Assembly (NCBI GenBank): GCA_012520595.1
Contig: JAAYNZ010000141.1
Location: 1 to 52,690 of the forward strand
Length of the DNA stretch: 52,690 nt
Source of the DNA: Candidatus Epulonipiscium sp.
GTDB taxonomy: Bacteria; Bacillota; Clostridia; Lachnospirales; JAAYNZ01
Direction: 5' to 3'
A program made the position numbers and the translations under genes. The first letter of the stretch is position 1. Each line of letters begins with the position of its first letter. Below, in pieces: positions 38,196-47,376 of this stretch. Below the pieces are notes generated by a model. It saw nothing but the letters and a program-made list of their open reading frames with translations, did no database searches and was not told where the DNA came from.

Positions 38196-39104
38196 GTGCG
38201 TCAACAAGAGATTATGCAACGTTTGCAGCAAGAGATGCCAGGGACCTGTATTTTACAAAAAGAACCCATGAAAAAGCACACTTCCTTTAAAATAGGAGGG
38301 CCAGCAGATCTATTTTTTATACCTCGAAATAAAGAGGAAATTACTTTGGCAATAGGCCTATGTAAAGAGTATGATTTCCCTTTCTATATTATGGGGAATG
38401 GCAGCAATCTCTTGGTTTCAGATGAAGGATATCCAGGAATGATTATTCAAATATATAAAAATATGAGTCAAGTTAAGATCGAAGGAGAAAAAGTATGGGC
38501 AGAAGCGGGAATTTTATTATCAACCCTGTCTAAAAAAATAGTTGATGAAGGATTGGCAGGGTTTGAGTTTGCCAGCGGCATTCCTGGAACTTTAGGAGGA
38601 GCCTTGTATATGAATGCAGGAGCTTATGATGGCGAAATGAAGTTGATAGTAGATTCTGTTGAGGTTCTTGATGATAAAGGTAAATGCATGACCTTACGTA
38701 ATGAAGAAATGAAGTTTGGATATCGTACTAGTATTTTGCATCATTCTCCATATATTGCCATAGGGGCTTCTTTACAATTGGCAAAGGGAGATAAAACCTG
38801 TATTCTGGGAAAAGTAGAAGATTTCACAGAAAGAAGAAAAACAAAACAGCCTTTAGAATATCCCAGTGCAGGAAGTGCTTTTAAAAGACCAGAAGGATTT
38901 TATGCAGGAAAGTTAATTATGGATACAGGACTTAGAGGTTATCGCATTGGTGGAGCACAAGTTTCTGAGAAACACTGTGGTTTTATTATTAATGTGGGTG
39001 ATGCTACAGCAAAAGATGTAAAGGCTCTAATTTCCTTTGTACAGGAGCAAGTATTTGAAAAATTTGGAGTACAGTTAGAACCTGAGGTTCGAATGTTAGG
39101 ATAA
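38196..39104 (+). CDS. murB: UDP-N-acetylenolpyruvoylglucosamine reductase
   Basis: MurB is the FAD- and NADPH-dependent enzyme that makes UDP-MurNAc in peptidoglycan synthesis. The 302-residue product has the FAD-binding segments KKHTSFKIGGPADLFFIP, YIMGNGSNLLVSDEGY and EFASGIPGTLGGALYMNAGAYDGEM, and the active-site stretch YPSAGSAFKRP with its conserved Ser. The start is GTG, with AAGGAG 9 bases upstream. It heads the conserved murB-rapZ-yvcK-whiA-crh group, although rapZ has its own promoter. Confidence 0.96.
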   Translation: MRQQEIMQRLQQEMPGTCILQKEPMKKHTSFKIGGPADLFFIPRNKEEITLAIGLCKEYDFPFYIMGNGSNLLVSDEGYPGMIIQIYKNMSQVKIEGEKVWAEAGILLSTLSKKIVDEGLAGFEFASGIPGTLGGALYMNAGAYDGEMKLIVDSVEVLDDKGKCMTLRNEEMKFGYRTSILHHSPYIAIGASLQLAKGDKTCILGKVEDFTERRKTKQPLEYPSAGSAFKRPEGFYAGKLIMDTGLRGYRIGGAQVSEKHCGFIINVGDATAKDVKALISFVQEQVFEKFGVQLEPEVRMLG

Positions 39105-39138
39105 TAGTAGAAGCAGTTTAATAGAAATTTAAACTGGA

Positions 39139-39167
39139 TTTTCAGTTTTCATTTTTTGTGATACAAT
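39139..39167 (+). promoter_or_regulatory. Promoter of rapZ-yvcK-whiA-crh
   Basis: TTTTCA (39139-39144), a 17-base spacer and TACAAT (39162-39167) with an extended TGA directly before the -10. Confidence 0.6.
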
Positions 39168-39214
39168 GGATGCATAAGAAAAGTCCTGCGGCAACGTAAG
39201 AGAGGAGCATACGT

Positions 39215-40087
39215 ATGCGTTTTGTCATCGTTACAGGAATGTCAGGAGCAGGAAAAACAACGGTGATTAAAATATTAGAAGACATCGGTTTTTTTTGTGT
39301 GGACAATCTTCCACCAGCCCTTATTCCTAAAATGGCAGAAGTTTGTTTTAATCCAGGAAGTCAAATTACACAAGTAGCTTTAGGAATTGATATTCGTGGT
39401 GGTGATTTATTTTCTGAATTATTTGCTGGCTTAGATTCACTAAAAGAAAAAGGATATGATTATGAAATTTTGTTTTTAGATGCTTCCGATGAGGTCCTTA
39501 TTAAGAGATATAAAGAGACAAGAAGAAAGCATCCATTAGCTCAAGATGACCGACTTACTGTTGGAATTGAAAAAGAAAGGGCAATGTTGCAAGAAGTAAA
39601 ACAAAAAGCGAATTATATTTTAGATACAACATATATTTTAACAAGGGAACTAAAAGGAGAAATACAGAAAATATTTTTAGAAGGAAGCAAATTCGATAAT
39701 TTAGTTATTAATATTCTTTCTTTTGGTTTTAAATATGGAATTCCTAATGATTCCGATTTGGTATTTGATGTTCGATTTATTCCCAATCCTTATTATATAC
39801 CAGAGATGAGGAGTCAAACAGGAAACGATCCCCAAGTTCAACACTATGTTCTACAGTGGGAAGAAACAAAAAAATTCATGGAGAAACTAGAAGATATGGT
39901 TTCTTTTCTTATTCCTTATTATGTAAAAGAGGGGAAAAATCAATTGGTTGTTAGTATTGGTTGTACAGGAGGGAAACACCGTTCTGTTACTTTGGCCAAT
40001 GAATTGTATCATTTTTTGCGATCAAGGCGAAACAGTGTTATGATTCAACACCGAGATATTGAAAAAGATCAAAAATGGGGGAAATAG
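39215..40087 (+). CDS. rapZ: RapZ/YvcJ-family nucleotide-binding protein
   Basis: This 290-residue P-loop protein binds nucleotides. E. coli RapZ adapts RNase E to a small RNA, and YvcJ in B. subtilis affects competence. Walker A is GMSGAGKTT near residue 8, followed by [18 protein letters not shown]. The C-terminal sensing domain carries [12 protein letters not shown] and [19 protein letters not shown], whose Gly-Gly-Lys-His-Arg pattern is family-typical. GAGAGGAG precedes the ATG. yvcK begins one base after its stop. Confidence 0.95.
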   Translation: MRFVIVTGMSGAGKTTVIKILEDIGFFCVDNLPPALIPKMAEVCFNPGSQITQVALGIDIRGGDLFSELFAGLDSLKEKGYDYEILFLDASDEVLIKRYKETRRKHPLAQDDRLTVGIEKERAMLQEVKQKANYILDTTYILTRELKGEIQKIFLEGSKFDNLVINILSFGFKYGIPNDSDLVFDVRFIPNPYYIPEMRSQTGNDPQVQHYVLQWEETKKFMEKLEDMVSFLIPYYVKEGKNQLVVSIGCTGGKHRSVTLANELYHFLRSRRNSVMIQHRDIEKDQKWGK

Positions 40088-40088
40088 T

Positions 40089-41090
40089 ATGATAATGAAA
40101 CAGCAGAAAGAACCCCAGATAGTAGTGATTGGGGGAGGAACAGGGATATCCACCATGTTAAGAGGATTAAAAAAATATACTTCTCAGATTACAGCTATTG
40201 TTACAGTAGCTGATAATGGAGGAGGTTCAGGGATTTTAAGGGAAGAAATGAAGATGCTCCCACCAGGGGATATCCGTAATTGTATTTTAGCTCTTGCCAA
40301 TACAGAACCCATTATGGAAAAACTATTTCAATATCGGTTTACAGAAGGTTCTCTAAAAGGACAGAATTTTGGAAACTTATTTTTAGCAGCTATGAATGGG
40401 GTTTGTGGTAGTTTTGAGCAGGCAGTCAAATCAACAAGTGAGGTATTGGCAGTAACAGGTAGGGTTTTACCTGTTACCAATGAGGATATTCAACTTTGTG
40501 CTGAATTTATAGATGGGACAACAATCTGTGGAGAGTGGGAAATTGTACAAGCCAGTAAAGTTTATCGAAAGTCGATTCAGAGGGTATACTTAGAACCCGA
40601 CCATCCAAAGGCATTAGCAGAGGTGATACAAGCCATTGAACAGGCGCAAATTATTATTTTAGGTCCTGGTAGCTTATACACCAGTATTATTCCTAATTTA
40701 TTGGTAGATGGAGTGGCAGAAGCTTTACAAAATTCCAAAGGAATGAGAATATATATTAGTAATATTATGACTCAGCCAGGGGAAACAGAAGGATATGATT
40801 TAAAAAGACATATTCAGGCTCTAGAAGAACACGGTATTTCAAATGTAATTCAATACGTTATCGCAAACAATAAGAAGATTCCAGAAGAAATTCTGCAAGT
40901 TTATGAAGAAGATGGAGCCATTCCGGTTAAATATGAAAAAGAAGAATTTGTAAAAAATAACATTCATTTAATTGAAGCACCAGTATGCAAAGTATATAAA
41001 GAAAATAAGCTTATTCGACATGATCCAGATTGCTTAGCCTATCATATTATGGAATTAGCGAAGGAGTATCAAAATGTCTTTTTCGTCTGA
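40089..41090 (+). CDS. yvcK: Gluconeogenesis factor YvcK (CofD-like)
   Basis: This protein of about 333 residues is in the CofD/YvcK family, which binds UDP-sugars. It is needed in B. subtilis for growth on gluconeogenic carbon and for wall synthesis. The N-terminal VVIGGGTGISTMLRGLKKYT and the VTVADNGGGSGILREE block are diagnostic. The ATG at 40089 follows TGGGGGAAA by a proper gap; the ATG at 40059 would overlap rapZ by 29 bases without a ribosome site. The end overlaps the start of whiA by 17 bases. Confidence 0.95.
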   Translation: MIMKQQKEPQIVVIGGGTGISTMLRGLKKYTSQITAIVTVADNGGGSGILREEMKMLPPGDIRNCILALANTEPIMEKLFQYRFTEGSLKGQNFGNLFLAAMNGVCGSFEQAVKSTSEVLAVTGRVLPVTNEDIQLCAEFIDGTTICGEWEIVQASKVYRKSIQRVYLEPDHPKALAEVIQAIEQAQIIILGPGSLYTSIIPNLLVDGVAEALQNSKGMRIYISNIMTQPGETEGYDLKRHIQALEEHGISNVIQYVIANNKKIPEEILQVYEEDGAIPVKYEKEEFVKNNIHLIEAPVCKVYKENKLIRHDPDCLAYHIMELAKEYQNVFFV

Positions 41091-42030
41091 TGTAAAAAGA
41101 GAGTTGGCAAGGCAGATAGAAATACCAAGGCATTGTCAAATTGCAGAAATTGCAGGTATTATCAACATGTGTGGACAAATTGTTGATCAATCGGATAAAA
41201 TTTTGATAAAGGTACAAACAGAAAATGCAGCGGTTGCTAGAAAATACTTTACATTATTAAAAAAAGCTTTTAATATAAATACAGAGGTATTAATTCGACG
41301 AAATACTCAGTTAAAGAAAAATAGAGTTTATATTTTAGTTGTAACAGATCCTGTTTTAGCAGAAAAATTATTGTTAGCAACAGGGCTCATTGTAAAAAAA
41401 GAAAAAGTTAAAAAGAAGATGGAGATTGATCCTCTTTTAATCCAAAGTACTTGTTGTAAAAGAGCCTATATTCGTGGAGCTTTTCTAGGAGGAGGTTCTG
41501 TTAGCGATCCAGAAAAAACATACCATTTAGAGTTTGTAAATGGGACCTATAAACACAGTAAACAGTTACAAGAATTAATCAATAGCTTTGAAATGGATGC
41601 GAAAATTATTCAGCGAAAGAAAAATTATGTTGTATATTTAAAAGAGGGAGAGCAGATTGTAGATCTTCTAAATATCATGGAAGCCCATGTAGCCCTTATG
41701 GACTTAGAAAATATCCGTATTATTAAAGAAATGAGAAACAATGTAAATCGCATGGTTAATTGTGAAACAGCCAATCTAAAAAAGACTGTATCTGCTGCAG
41801 TCAAGCAATTACAAGATATTGAATATGTTGATCAGAAAATAGGGCTTCATAATTTACCTCCACCATTAGAGGAGGTTGCCCGATATCGAATTCAGTATCA
41901 AGATGCAAGTTTAAAAGAATTAGGAACTCTTTTAGATCCACCTGTAGGAAAATCTGGTGTAAATCACCGATTAAGAAAAATAAGCACTATTGCAGAACGT
42001 TTAAGAGAAAAAAGAGGAGGTCTATCATGA
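41074..42030 (+). CDS. whiA: DNA-binding protein WhiA
   Basis: WhiA is a conserved Gram-positive DNA-binding protein linked to cell division. The N-terminal two-thirds resemble a LAGLIDADG homing-endonuclease fold (AYIRGAFLGGGSVSDPEKTYHLEFV). The C-terminal region is a helix-turn-helix (YRIQYQDASLKELGTLLDPPVGKSGVNHRLRKI). The 318-residue length is typical. AAGGAG inside yvcK is the ribosome site. The stop overlaps the ATG of the Crh-like gene (ATGA), implying coupled translation. Confidence 0.96.
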   Translation: MSFSSDVKRELARQIEIPRHCQIAEIAGIINMCGQIVDQSDKILIKVQTENAAVARKYFTLLKKAFNINTEVLIRRNTQLKKNRVYILVVTDPVLAEKLLLATGLIVKKEKVKKKMEIDPLLIQSTCCKRAYIRGAFLGGGSVSDPEKTYHLEFVNGTYKHSKQLQELINSFEMDAKIIQRKKNYVVYLKEGEQIVDLLNIMEAHVALMDLENIRIIKEMRNNVNRMVNCETANLKKTVSAAVKQLQDIEYVDQKIGLHNLPPPLEEVARYRIQYQDASLKELGTLLDPPVGKSGVNHRLRKISTIAERLREKRGGLS

Positions 42031-42296
42031 TTGAAAAAGAAATTGTAGTGAAAATTCCTTCTGGATTAGAAGCTCGTCCAGCAGCTTTATTTGTGCAAGT
42101 TGCTAGCAAGTTTAATAGTCACGTATATGTGGTTATAAATGAGAAAAAAGTTAATGCCAAAAGTATTATGGGTATGATGTCCTTAGGAGTTATTGAAGGA
42201 GAAACAATTATTATCGGTGCAGAAGGAGAAGATGAAGAGCAAGCCATTGCTGAATTAATGAAGTTTTTAACAGATACAAAAGAAGTTGAATTATAA
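42027..42296 (+). CDS. crh: Crh-like HPr-family protein with Glu at position 15
   Basis: This 89-residue HPr-fold protein lies in the rapZ-yvcK-whiA-crh position known from B. subtilis. The PTS phosphorylation His15 of HPr is replaced by Glu15 (SGLEARPAALFVQ; codon GAA at 42069). B. subtilis Crh has Gln there. Ser46, the HprK target, is kept (KVNAKSIMGMMSLGV; codon at 42162). It should therefore not carry PTS phosphate but can be phosphorylated by HprK and act as a CcpA corepressor. Glu15 could mimic a charged phospho-His (inference). AGAGGAGG precedes the ATG. Confidence 0.9.
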   Translation: MIEKEIVVKIPSGLEARPAALFVQVASKFNSHVYVVINEKKVNAKSIMGMMSLGVIEGETIIIGAEGEDEEQAIAELMKFLTDTKEVEL

Positions 42297-42326
42297 AAAT
42301 GTCAAAAGAATATGGAAAATATTCAT

Positions 42327-42367
42327 AAAGTAGTGAGGATTTAGGACTATCCCACTACTTTCTTTTG
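42327..42367 (+). terminator. Terminator after the crh-like gene
   Basis: AAAGTAGTG-GGAT pairs with ATCC-CACTACTTT over 42327-42362 with one bulged base, followed by CTTTTGTTT. A smaller GAATAT/ATATTC hairpin lies just before it at 42308-42324. Confidence 0.7.
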
Positions 42368-42469
42368 TTTAGATTTTCAATGTGTATATCTTAATAACTT
42401 ATAAATAAAGAATTAAAAAGTAATTGATTTGTTTTAAAGGCAATGACTATAGTGTATTGTATGAATTTT

Positions 42470-42478
42470 TGATATAAT
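42470..42478 (+). promoter_or_regulatory. Extended -10 promoter element before the small membrane protein
   Basis: TGATATAAT (TG-N-TATAAT). No good -35 box is present, as is common for extended -10 promoters. Confidence 0.5.
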
Positions 42479-42536
42479 AAAAGAGTAACTTATACTCTCA
42501 TAAGATGATATATATTCGAGAGAAGGAGGTTTAGCT

Positions 42537-42776
42537 ATGAAAAAGATACTTCACTGGGCAGAACAGATTACTTTTTATGTAGGACTTCTCATTGCGGGGT
42601 ATGCTTTTTTTCGTATTTATGTATCTAGAAAAGGACTTCCACCTGGAGCTTGTCCTGTTGATGATAATAGAGTATGGATGTATACAGCCATTGGCTGTTT
42701 ATTTATTTCCATAATTTTATCGTATATTCAAAAACAACAAAATAACAAAGGCCAGGGAGAGAATCAGAAAAAATAA
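42537..42776 (+). CDS. Small two-helix membrane protein of unknown function
   Basis: This 79-residue protein is not recognised as a family member. It has two predicted membrane helices (about residues 12-28 and 47-64), a short loop with RKGLPPGACPVDDNR containing a single Cys, and a charged, Gln/Asn/Lys-rich C-terminal tail. GAAGGAGG precedes the ATG, and a promoter element and the following 30-base gap to dnaE suggest cotranscription with dnaE. The good ribosome site and ordinary composition support a real gene. Confidence 0.72.
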   Translation: MKKILHWAEQITFYVGLLIAGYAFFRIYVSRKGLPPGACPVDDNRVWMYTAIGCLFISIILSYIQKQQNNKGQGENQKK

Positions 42777-42806
42777 AGACAGATGAACAAGAAAGGAGGA
42801 ACTATT

Positions 42807-45800
42807 TTGCAACGTCCTTTTACTCATCTCCATGTTCATACAGAATACAGTTTATTAGATGGTTCTTCCAAGATAAAAGAATTAGTGAGCCAAACGAAAG
42901 AATTAGGTATGGATAGCATTGCGATTACTGATCATGGGGGTATGTATGGAGTCATTGATTTTTATAAAGAATGTAAATTCCAAGGGGTTCACCCTGTAAT
43001 AGGATGTGAGGTATATGTAGCTCCTAGAACTCGTTTTGATAAAGAAGGAGCTACTGATGCTAATTACTTCCATTTGGTTTTATTAGCAGAAAATAATGAG
43101 GGGTATCAAAATTTATTAAAGATTGTTTCGGCAGGATTTTTAGAAGGATTTTATTATAAGCCACGGATTGATCTTGACTTGCTTCGGCAATATCATAAAG
43201 GTCTCATTGGTTTAAGTGCTTGTTTAGCTGGCCCTGTAGCTAAGACTCTTACTCAAATTTCTTATGAAAAGGCAAAAGAAGTAGCTTTGCAATATGAAAA
43301 AATTCTAGGTAAAGGAAATTTTTTTTTAGAGCTACAGGATCATGGATATCCGGAACAATCCAATGTAAACCAAGGCTTGCTTCGAATTCACCAAGAAACA
43401 GGAATTCCTTTAGTAGCCACCAATGATATACATTACACATTTAAAGAGGATGCCAAAGCTCATGATATTCTTTTATGCATCCAAACAGGGAAAACGGTAG
43501 AAGAAGAAGATCGGATGCGATATGAGGGAGGCCAATTTTACTTAAAATCCCCAGAGGAAATGTACAAGCTTTTTCCTTATGCAAAAGAAGCTTTAGAAAA
43601 CACATACAAAATAGCACAAAGGTGCCAAGTGGAATTTGAATTTCATCATTTAAAACTTCCTAAATACGATGTGCCTGATGAAGAAGAAGCATCCACTTAT
43701 TTACGTAAACTATGTCGAGAAGGGCTAGAAAAAAGGTATGCTCATCCTACGGAAGAAATAAAAGAACGACTGGAATATGAATTAGAAATCATTGAGAAAA
43801 TGGGCTACGTAGATTATTTTTTAATCGTATGGGATTTTATTAAATATGCTAAGGATCAGGGCATTATGGTAGGACCAGGACGAGGATCAGCAGCGGGAAG
43901 TATTGTGGCTTATTGTTTGCAGATTACAAATATTGATCCAATTCAGTATCAGCTTCTATTTGAACGTTTTTTAAATCCAGAACGGGTTAGTATGCCAGAT
44001 ATTGATATCGATTTTTGTTATGAGCGGCGACAAGAAGTGATTGATTATGTAATAAAAAAATATGGGGAAGATCATGTTGCCCAAATTATAACTTTTGGGA
44101 CGATGGCAGCCAGGGCTGTTATTCGAGATGTAGGACGAGCTTTAAACCTACCCTATGGAGAGGTAGATACAGTAGCAAAGATGATTCCTACTACATTAGG
44201 TATTACGATTGAAAAAGCTTTGAAAGTAAATCCCGAATTACAAGATTTATATAATTCAAATGAAGAAATAAAATATTTAATTGATATGAGTAAACGGTTA
44301 GAAGGTTTACCTAGGCACTCATCGACTCATGCTGCCGGTGTTGTCATTGCCGAAAAGCCTGTTGTAGAATACGTACCTTTAAGTTCCAATGAAGGCGTTA
44401 TGACTACTCAATTTCCCATGACCACTCTAGAAGAATTAGGTCTTTTAAAAATGGATTTTTTAGGGTTGCGTACTTTAACAGTAATCCAAAATGCGGTAGA
44501 ACAGATAAGGCATAATCATCAAAGAGAAATCCATATAGATCAAATTGACTTTGACGATCCTAAAGTATATGAATTGATTTCTCAGGCGAAAACAGAAGGG
44601 GTTTTTCAATTAGAAAGTTCAGGAATGAAAGTATTTATGAAAGAATTACAACCTCAAAGTTTGGAGGATTTAATTGCGGGAATCTCACTCTATCGCCCGG
44701 GGCCTATGGATTTTATTCCTAAATACATTCAAGGGAAGAGAAACCCACAAACCATTGAATATCTTTGCAAAGAGCTGGAGCCTATTTTACAAACAACCTA
44801 TGGCTGTATTGTATATCAAGAACAAGTTATGCAAATTGTGCGAGATTTAGCAGGGTATACGTTAGGACGAAGTGATTTGGTTAGAAGAGCCATGTCAAAG
44901 AAAAAAGCAGATGTTATGGCAGAAGAAAGAAAGAACTTTATCTATGGAAAAGGAGAAGAAGTTCCTGGATGTATTCAAAAAGGAATTTCAGAAAAAATAG
45001 CAGAAAAAATTTTTGATGAAATGACAGACTTTGCAAAGTATGCTTTTAATAAATCACATGCAGCTGCCTATGCGGTAATTGCTTATCAAACAGCATGGTT
45101 AAAAACCTATTATCCTGTAGAATTTATGGCAGCCCTTATGACTTCCGTTATGGATCATGCTACAAAAGTATCAGAATACATCAATAGCTGCAAAAGAATG
45201 GGGATTGATTTATTGCCTCCAGATATTAATGAAGGATACTATGGATTTTCTGTATGGGAAGGAAAGATTAGATACGGTTTAGGAGCCATTAAAAATGTAG
45301 GTAAGGGCATAATAGAAGCTTTGGTAAAAGAACGAGAAACCAACGGGAATTTTTACAGTTTAACGGATTTTTGCCAACGCCTTGATGGAAAAGATTTAAA
45401 TAAAAGGGCATTAGAAAGTTTCGTTAAAGCAGGGGCATTGGATTCTTTAGGAGGAAATCGTCAACAATATATGACCATTTATAAAAATATTCTAGATGCC
45501 ATTCAACAAAACAAAAAGAAAAATATTCGTGGACAAGTCAATTTATTTGATCTTGAAGAAACAGGTGCACCGGAAGATTACCTTCCTGACATTGATGAGT
45601 ATCCTAAAAAAGTATTACTTGGACTAGAAAAAGAAGTGTTGGGCATTTATGTAAGTGGACATCCTTTAGCTGAGCATGAAAAGCAATTATTACAGCATAT
45701 TACAGCTCAAAGTACTGATTTTATGATGAATGCATCAGAAGAGGAAACTTCTCCTCTATTAGATGGCCAAAGGGTTATTATCGGAGGATTGTTAACAGAA

Positions 45801-46265
45801 AAGAGCATAAAAACCACTCGAAACAATAAAATAATGGCCTTCTTAACCATAGAAGATTTATATGGCACAGTGGAAGTCATTGTATTCCCAAAACAATATG
45901 AAAGTTTTGGTTCCCAATTAAAAGAGGATGGAATTTATTATATTGAGGGACGGGTAAGTCAACAGGAAGGTGAAAGTGGGAAAGTTATTTGCCATAAGAT
46001 TATTCCCTTTGAAACAACAGAAAAGAAAACACAGACAGTATGGATCAAGATCCCAAAAATGAGGGAAGAAAATTTGTTATCAAAAGAAATACTACCCATA
46101 TTACAACAATTTCCAGGCAAGGTTCCAGTTCAGATTTATATAGAAAAAACAAAACAACGATTGCAGGCATCAAAGGATTTATGGGTAGAGCCAACAGAAG
46201 AATGCATACAAAATTTAGGTCAGATTGTAGGAGAAAAAAATGTAATTCTACAGGAAAGGTCATAA
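42807..46265 (+). CDS. dnaE: DNA polymerase III subunit alpha (DnaE)
   Basis: DnaE is a replicative polymerase; in Gram-positives with PolC it extends primers. The 1152-residue product has an N-terminal PHP domain (HLHVHTEYSLLDGSSKI), the polymerase palm with catalytic Asps in PDIDIDF, the thumb and fingers (SAAGSIVAYCLQITNIDP, GVFQLESSGM, YNKSHAAAYA-type block), a helix-hairpin-helix region and a C-terminal OB fold (VIIGGLLTEKSIKTTRNNKIMAFLTIEDL). TTG at 42807 is preferred: AAAGGAGG (42792-42799) lies 7 bases before it, whereas the ATG at 42783 lies in front of that ribosome site. Confidence 0.96.
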   Translation: MQRPFTHLHVHTEYSLLDGSSKIKELVSQTKELGMDSIAITDHGGMYGVIDFYKECKFQGVHPVIGCEVYVAPRTRFDKEGATDANYFHLVLLAENNEGYQNLLKIVSAGFLEGFYYKPRIDLDLLRQYHKGLIGLSACLAGPVAKTLTQISYEKAKEVALQYEKILGKGNFFLELQDHGYPEQSNVNQGLLRIHQETGIPLVATNDIHYTFKEDAKAHDILLCIQTGKTVEEEDRMRYEGGQFYLKSPEEMYKLFPYAKEALENTYKIAQRCQVEFEFHHLKLPKYDVPDEEEASTYLRKLCREGLEKRYAHPTEEIKERLEYELEIIEKMGYVDYFLIVWDFIKYAKDQGIMVGPGRGSAAGSIVAYCLQITNIDPIQYQLLFERFLNPERVSMPDIDIDFCYERRQEVIDYVIKKYGEDHVAQIITFGTMAARAVIRDVGRALNLPYGEVDTVAKMIPTTLGITIEKALKVNPELQDLYNSNEEIKYLIDMSKRLEGLPRHSSTHAAGVVIAEKPVVEYVPLSSNEGVMTTQFPMTTLEELGLLKMDFLGLRTLTVIQNAVEQIRHNHQREIHIDQIDFDDPKVYELISQAKTEGVFQLESSGMKVFMKELQPQSLEDLIAGISLYRPGPMDFIPKYIQGKRNPQTIEYLCKELEPILQTTYGCIVYQEQVMQIVRDLAGYTLGRSDLVRRAMSKKKADVMAEERKNFIYGKGEEVPGCIQKGISEKIAEKIFDEMTDFAKYAFNKSHAAAYAVIAYQTAWLKTYYPVEFMAALMTSVMDHATKVSEYINSCKRMGIDLLPPDINEGYYGFSVWEGKIRYGLGAIKNVGKGIIEALVKERETNGNFYSLTDFCQRLDGKDLNKRALESFVKAGALDSLGGNRQQYMTIYKNILDAIQQNKKKNIRGQVNLFDLEETGAPEDYLPDIDEYPKKVLLGLEKEVLGIYVSGHPLAEHEKQLLQHITAQSTDFMMNASEEETSPLLDGQRVIIGGLLTEKSIKTTRNNKIMAFLTIEDLYGTVEVIVFPKQYESFGSQLKEDGIYYIEGRVSQQEGESGKVICHKIIPFETTEKKTQTVWIKIPKMREENLLSKEILPILQQFPGKVPVQIYIEKTKQRLQASKDLWVEPTEECIQNLGQIVGEKNVILQERS

Positions 46266-46279
46266 AACGAAAAAATTGG

Positions 46280-46308
46280 TTGCAAATAAAACCAGGTTTG
46301 TTTACAAT
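46280..46308 (+). promoter_or_regulatory. Promoter of pfkA-pyk
   Basis: TTGCAA (46280-46285), a 17-base spacer and TACAAT (46303-46308), 52 bases before the pfkA start. Confidence 0.7.
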
Positions 46309-46360
46309 AAGGGTAAATAGTTAGTAATAGACATCAATCATATAAATGGAGGGAACAACA

Positions 46361-47335
46361 ATGACTGAACCTATCAAAACCATTGGTGTATTAACCAGCG
46401 GTGGTGATGCTCCAGGAATGAATGCTGCCATTCGAGCCGTTGTTCGAACAGCAATTTCTAAAGGATTAAGAGTAATGGGAGTAAGGAAAGGATACAATGG
46501 TCTTCTAAGTGGAGATATCTATGAGATGCATAGTAAAGATGTATCGGACATTATACAACGTGGAGGTACCATGTTGTATACTGCACGATGCCCAGAGTTT
46601 ACAAAAGAAGAAGGACAACTACGTGGGGCACAAATGTGTAAAGTATTTGGTATCGAAGGGTTGGTAGTAATCGGCGGTGATGGTTCCTTTAAAGGAGCAG
46701 AAAAATTAGCTAACTTAGGAATTAACACCATTGGGATACCAGGTACTATTGATTTAGACGTTGCTTGCACTGATTATACAATCGGATTTGATACAGCTGT
46801 TAATACAGCTATGGATGCTATTAATAAAATAAGAGATACTTCTACTTCTCATGAACGTTGTAGCGTTATCGAAGTCATGGGAAGAAATGCAGGCTATATT
46901 GCTTTATGGTCTGCTATAACCAGTGGGGCAGAAGAAACATTAATACCAGAAAAAGAAAATCTTGCAGAAGAAGAATTGATTCGAACCATTGTACAAAATC
47001 GACATAAAGGAAAACGTCATAATTTAATCATTGTGGCAGAAGGAGTTGGAAGATCAGCTGAGTTAGCTCAAAAAATTGAAGAAGTAACAGGAATTGAAAC
47101 ACGAGCTACTATTTTGGGTCACTTACAGCGTGGAGGTTCTCCTACCGCATTGGATCGTATGCATGCTTCTATGATGGGGGCCTTAGCAGTAGAACTTTTG
47201 AAAGAAGGAAAAAGCAATCGTGTTATTGCCCATCAAAACGGGAAGTATGTAGATTATGATATTAATGAAGCGTTACAAATGCAAAAAACCATTGATGATC
47301 AAATGTATAAAGTTTGCAAAATGTTATCATTGTAA
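46361..47335 (+). CDS. pfkA: ATP-dependent 6-phosphofructokinase
   Basis: PfkA makes fructose-1,6-bisphosphate, the glycolytic signal that activates HprK. The 324-residue protein has ATP-binding GVLTSGGDAPGMNAAIR, the GGDGSFKGA block, and the catalytic IGIPGTIDLDVACTDYTIGFDTA stretch. The usual motif reads TIDND, but here it is TIDLD. The ATG at 46361 has GGAGGG 7 bases upstream; the ATG at 46346 lies before this ribosome site. It forms the standard pfkA-pyk operon, which in this window also directly follows dnaE. Confidence 0.97.
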   Translation: MTEPIKTIGVLTSGGDAPGMNAAIRAVVRTAISKGLRVMGVRKGYNGLLSGDIYEMHSKDVSDIIQRGGTMLYTARCPEFTKEEGQLRGAQMCKVFGIEGLVVIGGDGSFKGAEKLANLGINTIGIPGTIDLDVACTDYTIGFDTAVNTAMDAINKIRDTSTSHERCSVIEVMGRNAGYIALWSAITSGAEETLIPEKENLAEEELIRTIVQNRHKGKRHNLIIVAEGVGRSAELAQKIEEVTGIETRATILGHLQRGGSPTALDRMHASMMGALAVELLKEGKSNRVIAHQNGKYVDYDINEALQMQKTIDDQMYKVCKMLSL

Positions 47336-47376
47336 AATAATAGATAGGCATAAGCAAAGAAAACAAGGAGGCTACC

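Noticed and set aside
39131-39148. AAACTG/CAGTTT hairpin after murB as a terminator
   Set aside because: The stem is only 6 AT-rich base pairs and overlaps the rapZ promoter, so it is too weak to call.
42783-42806. ATG at 42783 as the DnaE start
   Set aside because: The Shine-Dalgarno AAAGGAGG lies after it and 7 bases before the TTG at 42807, where the PHP domain begins normally.
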